From contig JABAKD010000024.1 of the NCBI GenBank assembly GCA_012845835.1, forward strand, positions 7,715,103 to 7,779,102: 64,000 bases of DNA, in the 5' to 3' direction. Under the pieces are notes generated by a model. That model made no database searches. It worked only from the letters and a program-made list of their open reading frames with translations, and was not told the origin of the DNA. The position numbers and the translations under genes are program-made. Positions 24,201 through 39,200 of this stretch are shown piece after piece (the first letter of the stretch is position 1; each line of letters opens with the position of its first letter). The stretch comes from Undaria pinnatifida (lineage: Eukaryota; Sar; Phaeophyceae; Laminariales; Alariaceae).

Positions 24201-27200
24201 TTAGTCAGTCTGTGCGCGGAAACTATAATACCTGCTGAATATATATCACCATGTCACATGATACCACGCATACATGAGCACAACAGTAAGAGTTGAACAC
24301 GGATTTCTTCGTATCTTCTGGGCATTTTTTCGTACGAAGGGTTTTCGCGGTATCTCTCTCGGCTGTTTGTGACGATGCTACCGACTCTGTATCGTAGCCT
24401 CTCTTGCCCGACATGAGGCCCGTGGACTGTCTGTCACGCTGCTTATATTCGCTGTATGTTGTTCGTGTGCGTTAAACTCAAAAGTCTATCCATCACGTTG
24501 CGCTGCTCTTCTTGTTGTATCATGCGATACCACCATACATGGGGGGTGTAGATCGAAGAACACTTGATCGATCACAAGGATTTTTTTCTCACATATTTGT
24601 TTGTTCGTGGGTCGTTTTTTTTTTTTTCTTCTGTTTAAAAACTACTTGCTTCGCCGAGGCGCCACCGCTATGGTGGGACCGGGGTGGCCCTTATTCCCGA
24701 GTACGGTACATAGGATGCAGCAGTATAGAAACATGTCTTATTTCGTGTGTACGGCGTGTGGTTCGAGTATTATTACGAGAAGAGGTTTTGGATAAAACGC
24801 CCTAAAACCTAACCCTAAAACCCAACCCTAACTAACCTTACCCAACCTCGGGTCGACCTGTATGGAAGATGTCCGGAAAACGTCTCTCGGGTAGATGCGC
24901 TAGGATAGGGTGGGGTGGTCGCGTAAGTGCGAGTGGTGTGGTTTGAACTTCAACGGCTTCATGCCAGTGAAAGAAGTAGCCCACAGATATAATTGATCTC
25001 CTCCCATCGGTAGGCGGGCGGCCGCGACGCAACGGTTGGTTGGTTGATTGGTTGGTGGTGTGGTTTAGGGCGACTGCTAGATTATGATTTAGCATTATAA
25101 TGTCATAATATATATTATGTATCATACCTGGTACCATTTTTAGTCGCCATGGTATGTGTAGTCACTATAAAATAATCGTCCACCGGTCGCCCCGGTGGCG
25201 TATCAGGTTATCCTCGAGCCTGGTATAGGTCAGTTTCGTGAGTTCGAGCCCCGCCGAGTGCATACTCGTATAAATTCGTTGGGACTTTTTCTTGTTGACA
25301 AATTGACTTGCGGAAAGCGCGAGAGCGTGAGTTAGCAACACTCGGTGAACAATCGACGAGCAGTGGGATTGCTGAACCCTATGCGCGATAAGAATTGAAG
25401 GCAAGAACCGGGGAGGAGAAGGGATGACACCTGTGACCACGGCTTGTCCAGAAGCTGGAAAGTAAAAAAAGTGAGCAAAAAAAAAAAAAAAAAAAATCGT
25501 CGTTCATGGCGATACATACATGGTTGCACATAGGTCTATAGATGGGAATATTATATCTTACGGAAAACTGCTCGGTCCATGTATAATAATACACCACGAA
25601 GCCAAAAAACGTTGTACACCACAGCAGTTCTAATAAGTACTCGCCGTAGTAGTACTCGTATTATCTTACGCGATAACCAGAAAGCACTACTCGTCGTATA
25701 GATAGCATCAAAACTAAGCCAACATCATTATGAAATAACATCTTTCCTCCCTTCCACTTCATTTTCTATCTTTGAAATATTGGGCATCTGCATGTAACAC
25801 GCAGGTAGAATATTTGCCATCATCCACCTCCGTTCCCCCCCACCATCGCCCCCCCCCCCGCCGACACACACGCACACAACCCCCGCCCCCGCTCCCTCCC
25901 CCACCGCCCCACCGAAACTCAAATATGATAGTAGAGTAATAAACACTACCAGACAGGTGATGTCACCTCATTTCCTTTCTAGCCATCCATGAGGTAGCTC
26001 CAATAACCTCCCCCCTTCCCCTCCCCCCCTTCTTCCTCACCACCCGCACCATCGCCTAGACCTAGCACCATGCATATAGTAAGCTCCTACCGGGTACACA
26101 TTTATGAGATCTAATGCGGTTAAAAATCCCCCTTCCCCTGCCCCCTCCCCCCTTCGAACACCCCCCCCTCCCTCCTCACGGGCTGTACGATTTACATGAC
26201 ATAAAAAATGAACTGATGCGTTCCTCCCACAACCAACCGTCAGATTTGTCCCCTTCAAGGGTTTATAGCTGCTGCACAGATTGAGTTCCCCCCCCCCCCC
26301 CCCCTACCCCCCCCTCCCCCCCGCCCCCGGGCCCCACGCCTTACAATATCTCCGCCCTCCCCTCACCGGTTGTACGACTTACAGGATATACTTGACAAAC
26401 TGATGCCTTTCCTTCCACAGCTGTCAGGTTTTGTCCCCCTCAGAAACGGCTTTTATAGTTTCCGCGTACAGATTGATTAATATCGCCCTGTTGACCCTGG
26501 TACAAGCTACACTGTAGTTCCAAGGGGAGTCGCCGACCTATATCCTTGATGAGGACACACAACCCGTAATACGCGCGATCGGAGTATCACACACAGCTTG
26601 CAAATATGAGTTTCGACGAAATCTTCGATCTCACAGCTGGATGAAGTGCTTTTTTTTTTAATATAATATACTTCGTATCATATCAAAAACCGTTTTTCGT
26701 CGATGTCACAGCTGAAGTGTATTTTTTTCATTTTTTCAATATATTATATCACAATTCGGTTGATGCTGGTGGTGTAGCGCGACCCCTCACGCAACTCCTT
26801 CCGACTTCCTGAAGAAATTTTATCGAGGACAGGCCGATGTACACACAGCAACAACACAAACGACAGCGCTGAACATGCTATGCAAATGCGACAAACACTA
26901 CGCTGGAGGGCCTACCAGCACTACTTCTACTACTACTACTTACTACTGTTGACATCATGATAATATAGAGCAACAGGTACCTGGTACCGCTACGGACGGA
27001 AATGTAATGATCATTTGGTATTCTCATTAAATGTACAACGGCCCTTACATTTCCACCCGGAGTGACGCATACACATACAGCTATCAATAGTAGGATACGA
27101 CACCATAACCGGTTTACACCTGGTGGCAGGTAGTGATCTCGCATCGCCGACACGGGTCGGTAACGGACAGGTACAATCTATCTTCTTGCATGAAGCAGTT

Positions 27201-30200
27201 GCTCTGTTCTATAACTTCGTTTATTTCGATCATGTTTGGCTCGCCCCACAGATATATCCTTGCTCATACAAGCTTCTTCTGTTATTTCCAATCGATGTTT
27301 CCTTCATTTTTTTATTTTATTTCTTACTCATCGTTTTATTTTTTCTTCTTTTTTTTACTGCACATAGTCTGCTGGTGTGCTGGGTTGCATGTTTCTTTTT
27401 TTTGTCCGCGTGCTCATTGCGGTTGACATTGGCATCACCAAATCACCTTGCTGTATTCGCAATCCTGCATCTACGCTGTCTCGTAGTTTGTGACCACAGA
27501 GCTTATCTCTCTACTCTACCAGGTAGGAGGCATCGGCACGGACACTGACTGGTTGTGCCGGATGTAGATGGGTGAAAATATCAGTTTCACGTGAAGAACA
27601 AACGCACGTGCAGCAGTAGACCATATGATACCATGAACCACGGCGGCATACAATGAAGTAAAATAAAATAAATAAAATAAAATAAAATAAAATAAAATAA
27701 TAAAAATTAAAACATACCATAATAAATCGTACGGCTGTGAGATCGAAGATTTCTTCGAAACTCGTACGTACATCTTTGTAAGCTGTGTGTGGTGTGTGGT
27801 GTGTGATACTCCGATCGAGTGTATTACTGTGTGTGTCCTCATTGAGGATATAGGTCGGCGACTTCTCGTAGAACTTGCACCAGGGTCGACAGGGTGGTGT
27901 TGATCAAATTGCGCACGAAAACCGTAAAAAAAACAAACGAGGGGGGCAAAATCTGACGGGTGTGGAATGCATCAGTTCATCATGTGTATTCTCTATTGTA
28001 TGTAGTCGCATGACCGGTGAGGGGAGGGCGGGGTTTCTAAGGGGGGGTGGGGGGTACTCAGTTTGTGCATGGCCGTAGTAGTGGTATGACCATAGACCCT
28101 CGCATCCCTACTATGCCGGGACGGAGCACGTCGGGTTTTCATCAACCAGGCAGGCCTTATTGTGCCAAGCGCGAAGCGCCGTGAAGTGTTCGGCGATTCT
28201 CTTGAAGGGTGAACTGCATCATTTTTAGAAAAGCTCGGGGGGGGGGGGAGGGGGTGAAGGGCGGGGGGGGGGGGGGTTCCAACATTTTTAGGTGGCATAC
28301 ATGAATAGGAGCTTGTTGTACGCGTGGTGTTAGATCTAGGCGATGGGAAAGGGGGGGGGGGGGGGGGTTACTTGGAACTTGACCATATAAAAGATTTGGA
28401 GCTACTGCATGGATGGCTCGAAAGGTAAAGAGGTGAATCACCTATCGGGTAGTGTTTATAACTCTGCCGGATTTTGATTTTAGGTGGGGCGGCGGGGGAG
28501 GGTGTTGCGGGTGTGGGGGGTGGTTTTTGTTGGGGCGGTGATATATAATACCATGTGCTACATTAAAACAATCTCCTAGATAGAATTGGAACCCGGAAGT
28601 AACCCTGGTGGGGCGGCGGGGGAAGGGGAGGGGGAGGGGGAGGGGGGGGGGGGGGGGGATATATTACACCATGTGTTATACTAAAATAACTTCCTGGAGT
28701 CGGAACCCGGAAGTAGCCCTTTTTCCAAAACCAAGAAGAAGAACCCGGTAACGGACAGGTTTAATCTGTCTTGCAGATGCTCTACTAGTCTACTTCGTTA
28801 ATTTCTGATTTAATTTGTCTCGGACTCACCCAACAAATAGAGTAGCCCTGCTCATACCATACCACACCACAGCGGCGTACTATACGTGCCAGGTATACAG
28901 CAAAAATACATACCTGGTACCATATACAGTGCTGTATATGTGGTACTAACTCTTAAAGTGGGAACCCGGAAGTAACCCTTTTGCAACCCCAACAAGTGTC
29001 CAGGTACTTACCCCCTTTAAAGCCCCCGAACCCCTCCCTATTTTAAATCCAAGTAATTTTGTCCTCAAAAACGGGTTTCCAGTTGTTAAAGCGTTAACGG
29101 ACAGGTTTAATCGATCTCGCAGTTGCTCTACAAATTCGTGTGTTTTTCATTTGTTTCACTATCAATGGTCTTCGACGTACCCCACAGATGTCTCCCTTTT
29201 TGTCTCCTTGCTTGTTCATACAGCACCTGCCTTGTACTGGAATTGCGAGGAAATATCTGTCTCGTACCACAAGCAGGTTGTGTGTGTGTGTGTGTTCTTC
29301 ACATTAAACCGTTCTTCTACTCGTCGACATCCAGCACACCCAGTGTCCGTACTGATTCTTCACCCTAGAAAGATCAGCTCTGTGGTCACAAGCCACGACA
29401 CAGAGAAAATGCATCGTAATGCATTCGACAACGCAATGTCATGCCCTAGTACTGGGTACGACAGGCACAACATACATACGTCAGCAACAGAAATACATTG
29501 GAAGAGAGAAATACGAAATAAACAAAAATGAAAACAAAAACAGTTGTGAGGATGTCTTGCATTCTTCTTGTTTTTTCAATCTTTCCTGACTAACCCTAAC
29601 CCTCACCCTAACGGTAACCCATGCGAAATAATACCGGTCGAACTGCCCTCTGATGACATCGCTGGGGTAAGATGGTTACAAATGTCAAATAATGTGTCGT
29701 ATCACTGGTTTGTGAACACAAACCTTGTGTCTCTGTAGCTAAAAGATGGAGAATCGGCGCGGACACTGGGTGCGCTGGATGTCGATGGGTGGAAACATCT
29801 GTATTATTCCGAAGGGTGCGCCAGCTAGCGTTGGGCTGCAAAAGCAACTGAGTTAAATCGACACACGACGCGTATGAAAATACGTGGAAGTGTGGTGAGC
29901 TAAAGCTTTATTTTTCCCCATCCGCCGGAGGATAAAAAAAAAAAAAAAAACTGTTTATTGAGAAAAACACACAAACACGGTACTTGTAGACCCTTGCAGT
30001 CGGGACCGGGAAATAGAAGACATACTTACAAATATATCGGCAAGTAATTCGTCTTGGAGGCACTTGGTTTAAAGGCCCTGCTTCGCTCTCAACGCCCCCA
30101 CCCGGAACACGCCTGCCTAAACCCTATTTTCGGAGAACCTTCCCGGCGGCTTTCTTTGCGTTCCTTGCTTTCTTCGCTTTCTTCGTGCTCTTCGGGACCG

Positions 30201-33200
30201 CCCCTGCAATAACTTCAACACAAAACTTCCAGCTCCGCTTGAAGATACATATCCCACACTAATTTCAATATACATTTTTCCACACTAGAATATTTTAGTT
30301 TTTCAAACGTCGAAAAAAAGAAAAAAATGGACCTTCTAAACTCGAGTCAGAACAAAAAAGAGTCAGCACTGAGCAATAGATAGCCGTTCCCACGCTGCAT
30401 TAAACCTAAAAAGTGCCGACAAACAAAATCAACTATAATATACTTCGTATTAAACAGTTAGTCCGAACACGCACCACGTGCACGTTTATTTTGCACGTAC
30501 CATATCATATGACACGTTGTTCGTACACTACAGTACGCGACAGCACTTACGAATTTGGCAGTGAAAAATTTCAGGTTCGAATTTTAGACGAAACTAAGAA
30601 CATAGATAACCTCTTTTGTACTGAAAAAGTGTACCTGGTATAATACACTCTGCCTTGCAACAGAATTCCGGCCAAATATGAGATTCTCAACTGGTACCGC
30701 ATATTTTTTGCACGCTTATTTTGCATCTGTTACTCCTGCTCAATTCACAATAAAAACACACCCACCCGCAACTCTTTGAGCTACAACAGCGGTAATAGCT
30801 TGTTGCCGTCGAGCATGTATCATAAGGACAGCACAGCACGGCACGGCACAGCACAGCGCACCCAGCCCTCGAAGCATCAAAGAGATACTCATCGTTGTTT
30901 TTTTCTGAGCAGGCTCGGTTGGTACATCCCCGGCCTCTCAGACCTCCAATATGAACGCCGCCTCCTTCTGGTACTTGCGGAACGGTCCAGCTTTTCTTTA
31001 TTTTTCTTTGACTTTTTTCTCTATTTTTTTCTGGTTTTTTCAGTGGTTTCTTGATTTTTCAACTGTTTGTTTCCTTCAAATTTGGTCTGCCAACTTGATT
31101 TTAGATTGTGGAGCTTTTGTCGTTTTCCTTGCATCTTAATATTGTGTTCATTTATTTCTAGACTGTTCAATTGTTTCGTTCAAAAATTGGTTTCTGCCAA
31201 CTCGATTTTTGATTTATTTGTTCACTTGGTCTTTACCGGTACTCGTTATCTTTTTATTTTTGGCGTTTGTGGATGTTGAATACGACGTATCATTATACCA
31301 GGTCACAGCGGAGCTCAGTTAAGCTCATCAGCTCAGCTCAGCTCAGCTCAGCAGCGCAGCGTACACCCATACTGCCGATCAGAACGCGACATCGCCAGCA
31401 AGCATACAACACAGCACAGGGCAACCAGCTTTGCACAAGTACCTCTTGGCAACATGAATTCGCTAGTTGCATCAAATCATGGGCCTTTTCTTCCTGCCCC
31501 CTTCACATCTGTTGTATTCTTCCTTGCGCGAGCGTAGCGGTCGGCGTCAGCCGGCCGCGGAACGGAGCCCTTGTAAGTAACACTGTATGTACCAGTTACC
31601 GGTACTTGATATTGTGCAAGAAATGGAGGTTCAAGTTCAAGAAAAAGAATGTCAGGTTAGGTTTGGGGCAAGAAACACGGCTCAACTTGGGCATCAAGAT
31701 AGGAAATACTCGTACTGCAGCCAGAAAAGAAACAGGAGCGATTGACCCCCACATAAAAAGCGAGTTCGTTGCGAGCGGAGCGTGTCAACAAAATAGGGAA
31801 ATTCACAATAATATTCTTCCCGCAGTGTACAGCTGTACTGCAGTACATCAATTGGAACATACCTGGTATCATTAAATACTCTTCAATTAGCTATTCAATA
31901 TAGTCAAATTCACAAAAAAAAGCCTACTTGATGCGGCCATCTTCTCTGACTACCATCTTCCGTAGTTGTACCACGCAAGGAAGCTACAGCAACAGCAAGC
32001 AAAATCGCAACATTTTTCGTCTTCATGTGGATACCACACCCCACTTTTTGGTATTTCATTTCATCCTGAGGATAACAATGGATCTCCGCAATAATAACTA
32101 ATAGTAACGATTAGGTTGGCCGTCTCAGTGTCGTTATCCAACCGACGTATTTGTCGGCGGAGGCGTGCTAAGCTGTCACCATACTCCCTCGCACCGGTGG
32201 TACATGTTTAGGTCTTTCTGGATAAGCATGGCGGATGGGGGGAGCACAAAAAACAGCACCCTTCACCTCTTTGAATGACACTTCTGCAGTGTCGACACCC
32301 GACACCTGCCGTCCGGTCGCCACGTCCGTCAGCACCGCAGACCCAACCGTCCGGCACGGCGATCGCTGCGGAGTAGCGCGGAACGCGTAGACAGCAAAGG
32401 GAAGCAGCGCGCATTCAGGGGAGAAAACGCTGGGAAAGGGGAGATAAAGGATATGGGTGACGGCAGTGGTAGTAGCCGGAGTATTTGTGTCAGATTATTG
32501 CCTTCCGAATTAAATTGTGCACTGCACATGACGTCCCATCTGTCGATCGCGATCTCCAAACCTTGCGGGTCACCATTTTGCGTTTTCACACCAACAGTGA
32601 GCTAAAAAAATCTTGGAAAGATTGAACCTTCCTGGAAAGTTCCCGTGCGTAAATTTCTTGGAAATACGAAATATTGAACCTAAATGGAAAGTTCCCCTGC
32701 CTACGTCGTTTCTAGGCATGCTGCTGCACGTTGTTGGAAGGAAAACTAACACAAACTACCACAAAAGAGGGTAAAAGAGTAACATGGCTGTGGCTAGGGA
32801 CTTGCGTGGCCGGATATTTGCAACTGCCAGTAAACTTGTGGGCGTTATTTTCGGTCGGCGGACTTGATATTGAGTGTTCAATTCTTACATTAAGGGCGGG
32901 GTCGTGGTATCGTCGTCGTACTGAGTGAATGCGTACGACGCACGTAAGCGGTCGAATTTCCATGTTTTTACGCATTTTACTGCTCATCAGGAACGCAAGG
33001 ATGAATGCATATGGCACTCCAGATGCACGATGCTGTAGCTTGCAGAGGCAAATTAGGGAGGCGGGGGAGGTACCTTGAGGAAATTGATCACCATCGCTGC
33101 TTCAGGTGACATCGGTACGAGAAGACGATATCTAATTGACGCGTTCAAATTGTCAGGCTTCGTGCCGAAAGCATGTGGGCCAGAGATCGATATACATGCT

Positions 33201-36200
33201 TTCCTCGATAGAATTGTAGGTGAATCTCGTCTCTACCACAGCAAAGTCAAAGTCGTGGGTTCAAGTCTCACCGAGTGCATACACGTGCTCGTAGGGACTT
33301 TTTCCTGCGTAAAAGTTGACGAGCGGAAAGCGCAAGACTGTGAGTGAGCAAAATTCGATGAAAATCGACGAGCTTGAAAAGCTGAAAAAATGGGAATGCT
33401 GAGCCCTATGCGCGACAGAAGTGAAGGCATGTACCGGGGGGGGAAAGGGAAGGCACCTGTGACCACGGCTTGTTCAGAAGGTCGCTAAGGGGTAAAACCT
33501 CCTACGGGTTGAAGTGGAGAGTAAAAGTGCTGAGGAAAACAAAAATGCATGCACCATGTTAAAAAAAGAACGAATCTGGAAGAAAAAATAATAATAGAAA
33601 GGGGGGGGCATGGATGATCGCAAGCACACGTCACCCTGCCAAGAAAAGCAGTTCCGACGTGTGTAACCCAACTCAAGTGTAGTACCGCTCTGGCCGTGAA
33701 CATAATCCCCTTTAGATATTGACAATACAACAAAAAATAAATGTAGTCCCGTCCAAATTGGTATATGCGATACGAGACGTCGCAATTGTTGGTACTGCTA
33801 CTTGCGCTGCTTTAGTTGCTCCACGGCAACTCAGCAGACGGTGTGCTTTTCATTTCAGGCTGAAAATGCAAAACGTGGACAGTGTGCTTTTAACCTCAAG
33901 CATAGCACTATGCAATACGTAGACTATGCCGTTTTTAGTGCGCGCTGCTAGTTGTCCCACGATAACTTCGCCAAGCACTAGCGTCCTCACCGCGTAGCCG
34001 GCGATGTTCCTTCGAACCTCATCTTCGTCGGCAGGCTTCTCTAGAATGCGCCCGTTGTGTACCACAACTGTGTCGCAAAAGTTGGGGCACGTCAGGGCAA
34101 CGAAAAACAGAGCGAAAAATCGTCACGCCATCGCCGACCGTAGCAAAACACAGCCAAGGCTACTTACCGCTGGGCCATCGTGCATGACGTGCATGTAAAT
34201 AAAGGGTGGGAAGTTAAGGTTTCCTTGGCAGATTGGTAAGTTATTGCCGCCCACGGGCGAAGGGCAAAACAACGTCATCATCGCAATATTGCGGTTGGCT
34301 GTTGGTTCATCCTTTTAGAGGGCTTCAGAGAAAAAAAAATTGACCAATAAAACTGATGATCGTTGCAGCATCCTTCTTCACGCGAAGCAACCTGGGCCGC
34401 TACTAGATTGGCAGACGACGAATTTTACAGCCGGACTCCAATGCAAGTGCCTGCGTGACGCGCGCACCAGATTGCACTGCCGTGCGCTGCATGCTCGCAC
34501 CATGATAAGACGACCTTTTTCGTTTGTTTTTACGCTGCACGCGGGCCCCAAAAGCGGTAACCCGTTTAGGACCCAGACGTGGGTGCCACGAAAAACGAGA
34601 AATACTATACCAGGGCTCGTCATGGACCGATAGTCCGGTCCGGACTGGGCCGGGCCGATCTGAAAAACGTGATAGGCCGGGTCGGCCCGGGCCTAGTCTT
34701 TTGAAAATGTGATGGGCCGGGCCGAGAAGTTTGAAAAAATGATGGCGCGGGCCCGGCCGGCCCGGCCTGGCCCGGCCCGGCCCAATCCCGGGCCGGTCCA
34801 CCTGCGCCGGCCCATGAGAAGCCCTGAGAAATACAGCATTCACACCCATCTATCTAGGAAGATCATGCCCCGGCACAAGAAGCATCATGCCGCGCGCGTG
34901 CCGCATACCTCCCGAGGCCGCAAAATCGAAGACATCTCCTATCCCAGCAGCCCGGGCTAGTTCATTCCGTTCATTCAACGAGTAATCCTACGCTAGGTGG
35001 CGCAGCGGATTCTAAGAAGTCTCTGACCTCCTAACATGAGTGAGCTCGATGTCTCGCCCGAAGCATGGCTTCGAAGGCATTCGCTGGAGTAGTCCGACCA
35101 ACATTTGGTATGCGCTGGTCCTAAAACAAACGTTACCGTGAAATGATCATTGCGAATAGTAGTACAGTTTCACCCTTAAGGAGCTCAACCGGACAGGTAC
35201 ATTCTTAGTTAATCTAGCAACTGCAACCCTTACCGCACTATAGAGGGATGACTCCAACCGCTGCCATATAATCGACTATTAATGACACAATTTTGATTTT
35301 TTTTCCTTTATAGTTCCGAAAGGGTTACAGTACTGTTTCGGCAGTAGTATAATACAACTCGCGGTGTTATTACACATACCTGTTATTGTTCTAAGCGAAA
35401 ACCGTGTTTCTAATTTACGAAGCCACAAGAAGAAGAAAAAAAAAAACGGGCTCCTTCCCAGCCTTGCGTGCCCGAATCTCCGTATCCCGCGTCTCGTCCG
35501 ACCGCCGGGATATACCCCAAAAAAATAAATAAATTAATTAAATAAAACTGAGTCGGGTGCGCAACTACTGCTTGCATCGTGTTCGACTTTGCTGCTTCCT
35601 GCTATCGCACACAGCTAACTGTAGCTACACAAGTCCACCATCGAGTGCTCCTAGCGAGAGCTAGAGTATCCTAGAGTATCTTACTTTCAGTACTGGTCCC
35701 TCTATAGCGCCGGTGTATGGCACGTGTTACGATAGAGGTATACCTTTTTTTGGCGAACATGTTTTCTGAATGACAGGGCTCCTTAACCCCTTTAGAGCCC
35801 TAAAAAATCCCTCCCTATACAAACTTCAAGTAAATTTGTCCCCCAAAAGGGTTTCCAGTAGTGAAAGCGTTAACCCAAAATCGTCGGAAAATACGCCATA
35901 TTGTTTTGCATGATCCTCATTGTGCGCCTAGCCATGGGATTTTTCATCCGCGATAAAGCAGGTTTAGTTTTCTCCAAATCAGTTTTGGGGGCAAGTCTTA
36001 AGCTCCCAAATTGAGGGATCCCAGAAAAAACGTGGTGCACCTCTATAGTGCAGGTATGTGCACTATAGAGGGAATAAAGGCACAATAGCGGCAACCGGCA
36101 CTACCCCGCACACAGCCACTACTGATTTTTCCCATCTGTGCCAAGCGATTCCACAGGCACTATAGCGAGCAACCGGCACTACTCAACCGGCACTATAGAG

Positions 36201-39200
36201 GGACCATCTCTGTATAGACAACCCACGATACTACTCATGTCTCGTCGATATTTTATAAAAATATTCCAACGGCGTCAGCCGTGAGTTCGACGAATTTAGG
36301 GTCGATACTCATCTTTGCAAGCTGCGTACTGTGTCGATCGCCCGTCTTTAGAAAGTTTCATAATCAAAACTTAATATAATACCTGTATGACATGATATTA
36401 CGTTACCTATCATGTATAATCAATTGACATACCAATAAGTATCTGACATACCAATAAGTATCTCAACACTTTGATGTACTAATAACCTCTCATTAAGCGA
36501 TGCTTTATTAGGTAGTAGGAGGGTACCGATTTGGTCTACCTTATTAAAATAGTAGTAGTAGTAGTAGTAACAGGCTACTTGTGTACTTTAGGCGGCGAAT
36601 TTTGAGCAAAGTCCAACACATCTGTTTCTTATTGTACTTTCTACCATACTGACTGTTACAGTATAGCATATACATGGCGGTATACCATTAAAAGCTGCTA
36701 TTCCGTCTGTCTGTGTAACAAGTTTCCTCATTCAGAGGTTTTCAGCGGCATGGGTAGAGAGGGTGGGTGGGCGACACGACCAGCAGAACGCTTGGTCTCA
36801 TGCCGTGCCGAATCGTGGTCGTCTCGTGCTGAGCATAGCCGACAACCCCATGAACAGCATTGGCTACAGTCGAAAATGTTAAGACCGTTGGGATTCTACG
36901 GGTTTGGCCATCATCGTCTTGAAAGTTATGGGCCTTCTAATGGCCGTCACAAGATAGCGTAAGACTGTGCTAACTTCTTCGCCATGCTGCGTTCTCTCCC
37001 CAGTGCCATTGATGATGCACGTGATACCTTTATAAGCCCAATGCCGTCTTTAGCCAGTTCCTCGGGTCTGCTAGTGTGGCATTTTTCTTTTTTTCTCTTT
37101 CCTTTCTTGCTTCCTCTTCTTGTCTTGTCTTTTCTTGCCTTTCTTTTCGTTTCTTTTGTTTCCTTTCCTTTTTCGTCTTGTTTTTTTGTTTGTTTCGCTT
37201 TCTTCTCTTTTCTTTCCTTTCCTTGATCTTCTTTTCTTTTCTTTATTTCTTTTCTGCAATTGACTTGCGTCTGTCGTGCGTATGCGTAGTGATAGATACT
37301 ACGTGTAATATATACGTGGTAGTCTTTCTTGGGTGGCAAGCGGTATAGTCGGTTTCTCCAGGCGCGAGTAATGAGACGTATGAACCGGTATGGACCTGGC
37401 ACATCGTAGACTGACTCCCGATTTCACTTTTATATGTTTCTGGTGGAGGCATGAATTGCGTCAGCTGTGATATATGCGTGTACCACCTTGGGTTGTTTGT
37501 GTTTTTCCCTGGGGTATTCCTCAGCTCCAGAGTGACTGGAGCCTGTCCTGTGACCACGGACTTGACAATGCGAGTTAATGTGAGAACAACAACAACAACA
37601 ACAACAACAACAACGGGCTGGTTCGCGTTAAAAACCGCAATGTATTGCCCGGTGAACGTCCAAGCCGTTTTTTCGATTCAGACCGTGAAATTTTGCTCAT
37701 GTCTTCTATGTACCCTTGCGAAGACCTCACCCCATTTTTTTTTTCATTTTTTTTGCCTGATTTTTCGTAAGTAAGATTTTTCGGAAAATGTGGACGACCT
37801 TGAGCCTGTTTTTCTTCGGCGAAAAAAATAAACAAGAAAAAAAAGCAGCGGGTTAGACCTCGGGATGGGCACGTAGGACACGTGTGCAAAATTTCAGGGT
37901 CTATCTCTCAATAACGGCGTGGACATTTGGACTTTTGTGCGTAAAAATGTCAAGATACGTTATTTCCTTCAAATTACTTAGTTTTAGTGTGGGATCCAGT
38001 TTTTTCGCTAGATTCTGCTTAATGTTGAACACAGGCAGGTCAGATCATCGATTTTTTGCGCGAATTTTTCTACAGACATGCCTTGGAGTACGTCCAACCG
38101 GATCGTGCGAAACGCGGCGCAATTTATGCTTCGCCCCCGCTGGGAAAAAATCCTGAATATTATTGAAAAAATTGAAGGCCTGTCATTGGTCGATGCGAGT
38201 TTCGCTCCCAGAGACAGCCCGAGGCCGTTTAAAAAAAATGGCCATGTCACCCTCTTCCACCGGTCATGGGGGCCAGTATGATACCAAATATTCACTCTTT
38301 GGCTAGATATTGCGAGTGGGGGGAAGCATTTTTTTTTTTCACTTGAACCAGCCTGTATTTGTTCCCCAATGGTCCTTGCGCTTACGTTCAGAGTATGAAC
38401 ATCATGCAGCACATCACAGCACATACAAGGACGGTCTTCATAATCTCGCGATCCAGAGCTTTTCGGCCCCATCGCGCGGCATGGGTAGAGAGAGATGTGG
38501 ACACAACCAGCAGAACACTGGGTCTCACGTGGCGCCGGGTCGTGGCTGTCGCGTGGTGGGCATTGCCATCCATCCCGACGCAGTCCTGAAAGCCATCGAG
38601 CCAGCCTTCGTGCCGGCTTATAATTTTGCATTGCAATACTGGGCGGCTGATTGGCCTATCAAATCCCTGCCAGAGGCCACTGGATCTTTTCTAGAAGGTT
38701 GGTACCGAACAGGAAACATTCCAGCCACAGAGGCACGGAGATTTCCGCCGCACCTGGGGAGGATAGGGTTACATCGCCGGTTCAGAAATCCCTCCATGTA
38801 TCCAAACCTCTCACCAATGGGGACGTAAACGGCGACCCCTGGGGTCGACAAACCCCCATCCCATTATCTGATCGCTGATTAGTTTGGACTCAAGTAGCCA
38901 GCGTCACCCGGGGATGTTAAGATCCCATCCCCGGATAACAAAATCCTTCCAAACATCTACAAACCCAACAACTCGAGGACGAAAACAGTGATCCCCCGGG
39001 TCTATACCGCCCCTTGTGGAAACCCCAACCCATCGGCTGATTACTGACTCATAGAGCCAGCGCGCATCGAGACTTGCCCCTGGGGAAAATGTCGAGGTTC
39101 AGCCACACCCGGGCACGTAGGATCCCATCTCCGCGGATGATAAATCCTTTCATACATCTAAAACTCCAACGCCCTGTCAACGAACAGTGTGATCCCCCGG

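Noticed and set aside
37071..37402. Lys/Glu/Arg-rich frames on the minus strand
   Set aside because: They translate a polypyrimidine tract; low complexity without other support.
38310..38828. 172-codon open frame
   Set aside because: It starts in the end of MITE F and ends in the first satellite unit; no conserved protein is visible.
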